Below, one piece after another: positions 1 through 3,985 of a stretch of DNA of 6,793 bases; the stretch's first letter is position 1, and each line of letters opens with the position of its first letter. The stretch is from NCBI GenBank assembly GCA_031270565.1, contig JAISXJ010000182.1, positions 1 to 6,793 on the forward strand, read 5' to 3'. This DNA comes from Prevotellaceae bacterium (GTDB lineage Bacteria; Bacteroidota; Bacteroidia; Bacteroidales; Paludibacteraceae). The position numbers and the translations under genes are program-made. The notes below the pieces were generated by a model. The model was given only the letters and a program-made list of their open reading frames with translations. It made no database searches and had not been told where the DNA came from.

Positions 1-178
1 ACTGCCTGAAAGGCAGAATTTTCATAACCGCATACAAGCGATAGCGCAGTTTGCGGAAAAAGTCGCCTCGCGAACCTGCACCTGAAAGGTGCGACAAGTG
101 ATTGAGAAGTCCTGCCTTGTCAGGCAGTGGATAGGAGGGCGTCGTTTTCCGCAGGTCGCTGACCTGCGGTTATGAAGA
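1..178. repeat. 212-bp-period repeat, copy 1 (palindrome-rich)
   Basis: First copy of a direct repeat that recurs exactly 212 bases downstream. By eye there are about 7 mismatches over about 177 aligned bases. The unit is a string of short palindromes separated by linkers of 10 to 25 bases: CTGCCT-GAA-AGGCAG at 2-16, an imperfect CCGCA...TGCGG pair at 28-56, GCACCT-GAA-AGGTGC at 78-92, CTGCCT-TGTC-AGGCAG at 112-127, and CCGCAGGTC with a 3-base loop and GACCTGCGG at 149-169. The window opens right at the unit start, so more copies may lie upstream. An open frame crosses this copy on the minus strand, but it follows the repeat and is not taken as a gene. Confidence 0.9.
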
Positions 179-181
179 TGT

Positions 182-244
182 TGCCCTAACGGGCAAAAAA
201 ACGGCTTCCCAGACTGCCTGCAAGGCAGAATTTTCATAACCGCA
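182..244 (+). repeat. Left arm of 63-bp inverted repeat
   Basis: This segment is the reverse complement of 3699-3761, with a single mismatch that lies in the loop of the CTGCCT/AGGCAG palindrome. It carries, in order, the TGCCC-TAAC-GGGCA palindrome, a 7-A run, ACGGCTTCCCAG, the CTGCCT palindrome and the start of the CCGCA element. The two arms are about 3.4 kb apart and enclose the four plus-strand genes between 668 and 3526. Confidence 0.92.
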
Positions 245-390
245 TACAAGCGATAGCGCAGTTTGCGGAAAAAGTCGCCTCTCGAATCTGCACCTGAAAG
301 GTGCGACAAGTGATTAAGAAGTCCTGCCTTGTCAGGCAGTAGATAGGAGGGTGTCGTTTTCCGCAGGTCGATGACCTGCGGTTATGAAAA
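213..390. repeat. 212-bp-period repeat, copy 2 (palindrome-rich)
   Basis: Second copy of the unit that starts at position 1, with the same order of palindromes: 214-228, 290-304, 324-339 and 361-381. Several differences fall in palindrome loops (GAA to GCA at 220-222, GCT to GAT at 370-372) and leave the stems intact. Beyond about 390 the copies diverge. Copy 1 continues into a TGCCC-TAAC-GGGCA palindrome (182-195), while copy 2 continues into GTCCT-TTC-AGGAC (395-407). Confidence 0.9.
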
Positions 391-421
391 TAATGTCCTT
401 TCAGGACAACTCACTACTAAC
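323..421 (+). repeat. 99-bp direct repeat, left copy
   Basis: It matches 3844-3942 in the same orientation at a constant offset of 3521, with scattered substitutions only. It contains the CTGCCT-TGTC-AGGCAG palindrome, a roughly 20-base linker (GATAGGAGGG...GTCGTTTT), the CCGCAGGTC/GACCTGCGG palindrome, the linker TTATGAAAATAAT, GTCCT-TTC-AGGAC, and the tail CTACTAACTAA. Confidence 0.88.
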
Positions 422-426
422 TAACC

Positions 427-454
427 ACTATAAAAGTATATGCCCTAACGGGCA
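427..454 (+). repeat. 28-bp inverted repeat arm with hairpin, left
   Basis: The reverse complement of this segment matches 3800-3827 except at two positions, which are partners in the same stem. Here the palindrome is TGCCC-TAAC-GGGCA (441-454). In the other copy, read on the minus strand, it is TGTCC-TAAC-GGACA. The flank ACTATAAAAGTATA is conserved. The same TGCCC palindrome also occurs at 182-195. Confidence 0.85.
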
Positions 455-459
455 AAAAA

Positions 460-531
460 CTACACTCTACACTCTAAAAACTACACTCTACACTCTAAAA
501 ACTACACTCTACACTCTAAAAACTACACTCT
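460..531. repeat. 21-bp tandem repeat, 3 copies plus a partial
   Basis: Three identical head-to-tail 21-base units (460-480, 481-501, 502-522) are followed by a 9-base partial copy. Each unit is CTACACTCTACACTCT followed by AAAAA, so it contains an internal CTACACT duplication. Related ACT/CTAA-rich tails occur at about 1440-1480 and 3934-3970. It is a minisatellite without coding potential. Confidence 0.93.
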
Positions 532-582
532 GACAACTATAAACTGACTCCTCAAAAAAAAATTTAACCGGATTATGCGAGG

Positions 583-614
583 TTTGTCAATATATGGAAA
601 AAACAGTAATTTCG
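583..614 (+). promoter_or_regulatory. Candidate Bacteroidetes-type promoter
   Basis: TTTG at 583-586 and TAATTTCG at 607-614 are separated by 20 bases. This fits the Bacteroidetes primary sigma pattern (-33 TTTG, about 19-21 bases, -7 TAnnTTTG) with one mismatch in the -7 box. A start about 7 bases downstream would give a leader of roughly 45 bases before the ATG at 668. The region is A/T-rich, so a chance match remains possible. Confidence 0.5.
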
Positions 615-667
615 CATTCGGAAAATTCAAAAAAACGATTGCTTAATACACCTTTAAAATTTATGTT

Positions 668-1330
668 ATGGAAAAAATTGTTGCAAACAAATGGAAAATT
701 ACACGAATAATTTTCAACGTTTTAATCATTGTCTGTGCACTTGTCGGAATTGTTATCTTCCTTGTGCGGTCAGATAGGACTACAATCTTATCGACTTTTA
801 CCATTCAAAGTAATCTGTTATGTTTAATTGCGGCAGTTGTAACTCTGGTTTTAGAATTAAAAAATAAAACCGGCGCTGTAAAATGGTATGTGTTTTTTAA
901 AGGAATGGCGTTAACTTCAATACTCTTGACCGGCATAATAACTCAATTTGTACTAAAACCATTCTGGGGAGAAGCAACAGTAGAGCAGGCGCCATTAATT
1001 GCTATGGCTGACAATCTTCTACACCTTATTGTGCCGCTTTTAGCGCTTGTCTATTATGTTTTGTTTGAAAAAAAGGGGCAAATTAAAATGTGGCATCCGC
1101 TGGGTTGGACAGCATTTCCGTTTTATTATGTTGGCTATACGGCGATATATAAATTCTTCGGAGGCGTTTATGATTTCGGAACAGGCGCTATTGCCAAATT
1201 TCCCTATTTTTTCCTTGACTATGAAACATACGGCTTACAGACAGTTGGATTATGGGTTGTCATCATAACGGTATGTTTTATCGCCTTTTCGTATCTGATA
1301 GCAGGTTTTGACAAAGGAATGAAGAAATGA
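668..1330 (+). CDS. Pr6Pr-type six-helix membrane protein
   Basis: A 220-residue, very hydrophobic protein with about six predicted membrane helices (roughly residues 12-32, 42-63, 76-97, 112-133, 146-164 and 190-213). It has no signal peptide and ends in a short basic tail. The pattern FTIQSNLL (44-51), DNLLHLIVP (115-123), a WHPLGW..FPFYY segment (142-154) and FPYFFLDYETYG (178-189) matches what I recall of the bacterial Pr6Pr membrane proteins, whose biochemical role is not established to my knowledge. The layout, with a Thr in an early helix (T45) and a His in a middle helix (H119), is reminiscent of the eukaryotic AIG1/ADTRP lipid hydrolases; that functional link is only an inference. 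The ATG at 668 follows an A/T-rich leader without Shine-Dalgarno; an ATG at 663 is out of frame. The gene is monocistronic, separated from the next by about 210 bases, and its last codons lie in a purine-rich repeat. Confidence 0.8.
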   Translation: MEKIVANKWKITRIIFNVLIIVCALVGIVIFLVRSDRTTILSTFTIQSNLLCLIAAVVTLVLELKNKTGAVKWYVFFKGMALTSILLTGIITQFVLKPFWGEATVEQAPLIAMADNLLHLIVPLLALVYYVLFEKKGQIKMWHPLGWTAFPFYYVGYTAIYKFFGGVYDFGTGAIAKFPYFFLDYETYGLQTVGLWVVIITVCFIAFSYLIAGFDKGMKK

Positions 1331-1353
1331 GGGGATGAAGAAATGAAGGAATG
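1316..1353 (+). repeat. GGAATGAAGAAATGA-type degenerate repeat at gene end
   Basis: GGAATGAAGAAATGA (1316-1330) is followed by GGATGAAGAAATGA (1333-1346) and then AGGAATGA. The first unit supplies the last four codons (GMKK) and the TGA stop of the upstream membrane protein. So the 3' end of that gene lies inside the repeat. Confidence 0.75.
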
Positions 1354-1393
1354 AAAAATAATTATCCTGAGCATCCTGTAATCCTGTGAAAAA

Positions 1394-1417
1394 TTAAAAC
1401 CGTTTTTCTATTGATAT
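1394..1417 (-). repeat. 24-bp fragment of the array repeat, inverted
   Basis: It is the reverse complement of 3765-3788 with one mismatch (CCG preceded by AA here, by AG in the other copy). It carries the CCGTTTTTCTATTGATAT word. In the right-hand array that word forms one arm of a larger stem. This links the middle intergenic gap to the palindrome arrays on either side. Confidence 0.75.
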
Positions 1418-1484
1418 AACCGGCTAATAACTAAACTTAAAAAAAACTAAACTCTAAACTCTACTAACTAACAACTAAAAGGCG

Positions 1485-1492
1485 TACCTTTG
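1485..1492 (+). promoter_or_regulatory. Candidate -7 box TACCTTTG
   Basis: TACCTTTG matches the Bacteroidetes -7 consensus TAnnTTTG exactly and lies 50 bases before the ATG at 1543. No TTTG is found at the expected -33 spacing; that stretch is CTACTAACTA repeat tail. The leader that would follow is A/T-rich and unstructured. It could drive the three-gene unit 1543-3526. Confidence 0.5.
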
Positions 1493-1542
1493 TGCCGTTA
1501 TTTTTCAATTTTAATATTTACAATTAAAAACCTGTCCGGATT

Positions 1543-1821
1543 ATGGCAAAACGTAGAGATATTAAAGCGCTTATTCACAACACAACAACAGAATTGTTAT
1601 TCCTGAGTTTGATTCAGGCTGAAGCAGCCCCCGAAGGTGATCAAGAACGGTTTTATGAACACGTAAAACGTATTTCAGGTCTGCACGATGAATTTATTGC
1701 GCGGGTCAATCACCCGAACGGTACGCACGACCACAAAATTGTACGTGCCTATTTCCGTCGGCTGCTTAATGATTTTGATACGCAAATAGATTTAATCATT
1801 AAGGATTTGCAGTTAGAATGA
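1543..1821 (+). CDS. Small conserved-type protein of unknown function
   Basis: A 92-residue soluble, mostly helical protein with a basic N-terminus (MAKRRDIK) and acidic/hydrophobic alternation through the rest. There are no cysteines, signal peptide or membrane segments. The pattern (KRRD.K..I......ELLF..L, then HDEFIARVNHP, then FRRLLNDFDTQIDLIIKDL) reminds me of a small uncharacterised Bacteroidales family of about 90-100 residues, but I cannot confirm this and give no function. The ATG follows an A/T-rich leader 50 bases after a perfect -7 box. Only one base separates its TGA from the ATG of the next gene (TGAgATG), so the two are very likely co-transcribed and probably translationally coupled, which suggests related roles. 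Confidence 0.8.
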   Translation: MAKRRDIKALIHNTTTELLFLSLIQAEAAPEGDQERFYEHVKRISGLHDEFIARVNHPNGTHDHKIVRAYFRRLLNDFDTQIDLIIKDLQLE

Positions 1822-1822
1822 G

Positions 1823-2482
1823 ATGACGCCCCGACAATTTGAGCAGCTTTCGGCAGATTTGAGACGCCTTGCAGGAACAGCGCCGTTGCGGTGGGGACGT
1901 GTTCAGAATAATCATGATGACCGCACTCTCAACCTTTTTCGCATTGCCTCCTATCAGGAACTCAAGTCTGCTGTCGCCTCGTTGGATGCTCCGATGCAAG
2001 CCTATTTTGAACGGCGCTGGTTTGTCTGGCAGTGTGCGCGTTGCGATGAGTACCTTTTTGCTCTCAATGACAATGTAACACCCAATCCCAATAGTCGCGA
2101 CAAAAACTATGACCTGCTTTTTAACGACAAATGGACGTTTGACCTGAAAGGGACAGTTGTGCCTGCGGCTATGCACGGGCAGGTGGAGCAGCTTATCGAA
2201 AATCCACAGCCGATGATTGATTTCTTTTTCAGAAAACAAAGTCGCGGCGTGAGGCTATCCTTTCAGAACAGGCTTTTTATCGTACATCATTCGTTTATTG
2301 ACCCGTCGCGGGAATGTTTCCTGAGGTGTGCGTGGCAATCGAAACAGCACATTTACGCTGAATACTGCAAAATGATTGCCTCCGGAAAACGTTTCTTCTC
2401 TTTCAACGACCGCTGTTTAGCCGACGTTATTTTTATTATGGAACGCGAACGCGGCAAAACAGAATGGAACATTTATCATTAG
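1823..2482 (+). CDS. Unknown protein, possible PD-(D/E)XK nuclease fold
   Basis: A 219-residue soluble protein that I do not recognise with confidence. After a helical N-terminal part (1-60) it has FERRWFVWQCARCDEYLFAL (62-81), then NYDLLFNDKWTFDLKGTVVP (95-114), a polar helix (117-137), a predicted strand pair around RLSFQNRLFIVHHSF (144-158), and a C-terminal part with many Cys, Lys and Phe. The spacing D97-x9-D107-x-K109, preceded by candidate acidic residues E63 or E76, resembles the PD-(D/E)XK nuclease core (acidic, then D-x-K at the end of a strand). This is pattern reading only; no fold search was possible. It starts one base after the previous stop and is followed 30 bases later by a protease lipoprotein gene. 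It has no signal peptide, so it should act in the cytoplasm. Confidence 0.75.
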   Translation: MTPRQFEQLSADLRRLAGTAPLRWGRVQNNHDDRTLNLFRIASYQELKSAVASLDAPMQAYFERRWFVWQCARCDEYLFALNDNVTPNPNSRDKNYDLLFNDKWTFDLKGTVVPAAMHGQVEQLIENPQPMIDFFFRKQSRGVRLSFQNRLFIVHHSFIDPSRECFLRCAWQSKQHIYAEYCKMIASGKRFFSFNDRCLADVIFIMERERGKTEWNIYH

Positions 2483-2512
2483 CTGTTTCACCAAATAAAA
2501 AAGCGATTCTTT

Positions 2513-3526
2513 ATGAAATATCTTGTCTCCCGTTTGCTGCTTGCCGGTGTTGTGCTTTGCACGGCGTGCAAGGGAACGTTTGTCCGCGATTTCTCCCCAC
2601 AAGCCAATTTCGACGCTCTGTGGACAATCCTTGACACAAAATATTGCTATTTCGATGCCAAACAGATTGACTGGAACGGTGTAAAAGCCCTCTACGAACC
2701 ACAACTTGCTCAGGTACGCAATGAGGTAGAGCTGTTCGACCTTCTTGCAGAGATGCTTGATACGCTGCAGGACGGACACGTGAATCTTTATTCCTCTTTC
2801 GATGTGTCACGTTGTCGCGGATGGTTTGAGAATTATCCCGCTAATTTCGATGACCGCCTCATCTATTCCGACCGTTATCTGGGAAATGACTACCGTCAGG
2901 CAGGAGGATTTCAATACACAACCATTGCTTCGGGGGAGATTGGATATATTCGGTACGCCAGTTTCTCGAATAGTTTTTCCGGAATGAATTATATTGACAA
3001 GTTTTTTGCCTCCTGCAAAGGCATTATTATTGACGTGAGAAACAATGGCGGAGGAATGATTACATACAGTTCGGCGCTGGCGGCGTGTTTTTTCAGAGAG
3101 AAAACGTTGACGGGCTATATTCGCCACAAGACAGGCATGGGACATAACGATTTTTCGTCGCCTCAACCGCTTTATGCCGACCCCGAAGATGCATCCGTTG
3201 ACTGGTCTGACCGTCGGGTGGTGGTGTTGACGAATCGTCGTTGCTACAGCGCGACCAATGAATTTGTTTGTCAGGTAAAACAGGCAGATAACGTAACGGT
3301 TATTGGTGGCATGACGGGCGGCGGTGGCGGAATGCCATTATCAAGCGAATTACCGTGCGGCTGGATGGTGCGTTTTTCGGCTGTGCCGATGTTTGATGCT
3401 GCGATGCAGCACATTGAATTTGGCATTGCTCCGGATATTGAAATAGCCCTTGCCTCCGACGACATATCTTCAGGCTATGATACCCTGATAGAATATGCGG
3501 TTAATTTATTAGTTAAAAGTGAATAA
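2513..3526 (+). CDS. S41-family (tricorn-core) protease, lipoprotein
   Basis: A 337-residue protein with a lipoprotein-type signal: basic MKYLVSR, hydrophobic LLLAGVVLC, then TAC with candidate lipidated Cys19. An acidic export signal after the Cys is not obvious, so its envelope location is uncertain. The S41 landmarks are LAEMLDTLQDGHVNL (78-92, with DGH), SGEIGYIRYASF (140-151), IIIDVRNNGGG (171-181) and CYSATNEF (244-251), where Ser246 is the expected nucleophile. Only about 45 residues separate the first two blocks, too few for the usual PDZ insert. The region GGMTGGGGGMP (265-275) has no Lys where CtpA-type enzymes carry the general base. A tricorn-like arrangement using His89 is therefore more likely than a Ser-Lys dyad (inference). 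It lies 30 bases after the preceding gene, probably in the same operon, and ends at a strong terminator. Its last codons (AGT GAA TAA) lie in a repeat. Confidence 0.9.
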   Translation: MKYLVSRLLLAGVVLCTACKGTFVRDFSPQANFDALWTILDTKYCYFDAKQIDWNGVKALYEPQLAQVRNEVELFDLLAEMLDTLQDGHVNLYSSFDVSRCRGWFENYPANFDDRLIYSDRYLGNDYRQAGGFQYTTIASGEIGYIRYASFSNSFSGMNYIDKFFASCKGIIIDVRNNGGGMITYSSALAACFFREKTLTGYIRHKTGMGHNDFSSPQPLYADPEDASVDWSDRRVVVLTNRRCYSATNEFVCQVKQADNVTVIGGMTGGGGGMPLSSELPCGWMVRFSAVPMFDAAMQHIEFGIAPDIEIALASDDISSGYDTLIEYAVNLLVKSE

Positions 3527-3534
3527 CGAATAGT
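3518..3534 (+). repeat. 17-bp inverted repeat, left copy (covers stop codon)
   Basis: AGTGAATAACGAATAGT here is repeated exactly on the minus strand at 3969-3985. The left copy supplies the last two sense codons and the TAA stop of the S41 protease gene. A third, degenerate copy (AGTGAATAACGAGTAATGAA) starts at 3612. Confidence 0.9.
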
Positions 3535-3541
3535 GAATAAC

Positions 3542-3571
3542 ATAAAAGCCCCGCGAGGGGCTTTTATTTTT
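3542..3571 (+). terminator. Rho-independent terminator of the S41 unit
   Basis: A perfect 11-bp stem, ATAAAAGCCCC / GGGGCTTTTAT, is closed by a GCGA (GNRA) tetraloop and followed by a T-rich stretch (TTTTTAT). It lies 15 bases after the stop at 3526. The A-run on the 5' arm means the opposite strand also reads hairpin-then-U-rich, so it could act in both directions. However, the minus-strand gene ends about 400 bases away. Confidence 0.93.
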
Positions 3572-3611
3572 ATATGAAAGAGATTAATGCCTTTCTTTTG
3601 AGGCGTTATAA

Positions 3612-3637
3612 AGTGAATAACGAGTAATGAATAATGA
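3612..3637 (+). repeat. Degenerate copy of the GAATAACGAATA repeat
   Basis: AGTGAATAACGAGTAATGAA followed by TAATGA resembles the 17-bp repeat found at both convergent gene ends, with drift toward a simple GAATAA/TGAATAA pattern. It lies between the terminator and the right-hand palindrome array. Confidence 0.65.
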
Positions 3638-3698
3638 ACCCTGTCCTGCCTTTCAGGCAGTGGTTGGTGTGTCGTGCTTGTGCCGCAGGTCGCTGACC

Positions 3699-3761
3699 TG
3701 CGGTTATGAAAATTCTGCCTTTCAGGCAGTCTGGGAAGCCGTTTTTTTGCCCGTTAGGGCA
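3699..3761 (-). repeat. Right arm of 63-bp inverted repeat
   Basis: Reverse complement of 182-244 with one mismatch, including identical 7-base homopolymer length (A7 / T7). It spans half of the CCGCAGGTC palindrome, the TTATGAAAATT linker, the CTGCCT palindrome, CTGGGAAGCCG, and the TGCCC palindrome. Confidence 0.92.
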
Positions 3762-3785
3762 TTTATATCAATAGAAAAACGGCTT
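3736..3785 (+). repeat. Nested stem-loop in the right array
   Basis: AAGCCGTTTTT (3736-3746) pairs perfectly with AAAAACGGCTT (3775-3785). The 28-base loop encloses the smaller TGCCC-GTTA-GGGCA hairpin (3748-3761). The distal arm belongs to the word whose relative occurs inverted at 1394-1417. No T-run follows the outer stem directly, so a terminator role is not clear. Confidence 0.75.
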
Positions 3786-3799
3786 TAAGCAGGCGTTTT

Positions 3800-3827
3800 T
3801 GTCCGTTAGGACATATACTTTTATAGT
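3800..3827 (-). repeat. 28-bp inverted repeat arm with covaried hairpin, right
   Basis: Reverse complement of 427-454 apart from a paired change in the stem: TGTCC-GTTA-GGACA here against TGCCC-GTTA-GGGCA in the other copy read on the same strand. The loop GTTA and the flank TATACTTTTATAGT are unchanged. Confidence 0.85.
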
Positions 3828-3843
3828 GATTCACTCCACCTAT

Positions 3844-3942
3844 CCTGCCTTATCAGGCAGTGGATAGGAGGGCGTCGTTTTCCGCAGGTCGCTGACCTGC
3901 GGTTATGAAAATAATATCCCTTCAGGACAACTCCCTACTAAC
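3844..3942 (+). repeat. 99-bp direct repeat, right copy
   Basis: Same orientation as 323-421, with an unbroken alignment through both major palindromes and the CTACTAACTAA tail. Its last palindrome is partly decayed (ATCCC against AGGAC), whereas the left copy is perfect (GTCCT/AGGAC). Confidence 0.88.
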
Positions 3943-3968
3943 TAATAACTACACTCTAATAACTAATA

Positions 3969-3985
3969 ACTATTCGTTATTCACT
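3969..3985 (-). repeat. 17-bp inverted repeat, right copy (covers stop codon)
   Basis: Exact reverse complement of 3518-3534. On the minus strand it reads as the last five codons and the stop of queG (AGT GAA TAA CGA ATA G in another phase; the gene reads GTG AAT AAC GAA TAG). The C-terminal residues VNNE of QueG therefore come from the repeat. Confidence 0.9.

Larger units (their letters stand above)
1331..1542. other. Intergenic gap with repeat fragments
   Basis: No gene was seen here. In order it holds the end of the GGAATGA-type repeat, three ATCCTG words between 1364 and 1387, a 24-base piece (1394-1417) of the palindrome-array sequence in inverted orientation, a CTAAACTCTAAACTCTACTA-like tail (about 1447-1480) resembling the tails at 410-430 and 3934-3970, and a -7 promoter box followed by an A/T-rich leader. 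No strong terminator hairpin was found after 1330. Confidence 0.7.
3641..3942. repeat. Right-hand palindrome array
   Basis: A roughly 300-base array of the same palindromes as in 1-454. In order: CTGCCT-TTC-AGGCAG (3646-3660), CCGCAGGTC/GACCTGCGG (3683-3703), CTGCCT-TTC-AGGCAG (3715-3729), TGCCC-GTTA-GGGCA (3748-3761), TGTCC-GTTA-GGACA (3800-3813), CTGCCT-TATC-AGGCAG (3845-3860), CCGCAGGTC/GACCTGCGG (3882-3902) and a decayed ATCCC-TTC-AGGAC (3916-3928). One part is inverted relative to the left array and another is in direct orientation. No gene is seen in it. It fills most of the convergent gap between the protease and queG. Confidence 0.9.

Noticed and set aside
22..309. Open frame of about 95 codons on the minus strand
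   Set aside because: It runs through the palindrome repeat, uses repeat-derived residues, and restarts the same peptide motifs 212 bases later. It is a by-product of the repeat, not a gene.
1..454. CRISPR-like array
   Set aside because: The repeat unit is 212 bp with near-identical content throughout, the palindromes are of several classes, and there are no unique uniform spacers or cas genes in view.
575..646. Small open frame of 23 codons (MRGLSIYGKN...) upstream of the membrane protein gene
   Set aside because: It overlaps the candidate promoter and has no recognisable features; the length is expected by chance.
1799..2239. Open frame of about 146 codons on the minus strand
   Set aside because: It is antisense to the 1823-2482 gene, which has better coding character and coupling with its neighbour.
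2417..3166. Several minus-strand open frames of about 100-120 codons
   Set aside because: All are antisense to the clearly recognised S41 protease gene or span its junction; none resembles a known protein.
1..3942. Composite transposon or insertion sequence bounded by the 63-bp inverted repeats
   Set aside because: No transposase, integrase or recombinase gene lies between or beside the arms, and the arms are internal parts of longer arrays, not clean termini with target duplications. A role in recombination is kept only as a finding.
3641..3942. Riboswitch or structured ncRNA gene
   Set aside because: The hairpins are short, locally self-complementary and repeated; no known riboswitch core was recognised and no promoter reads into a downstream gene from here.
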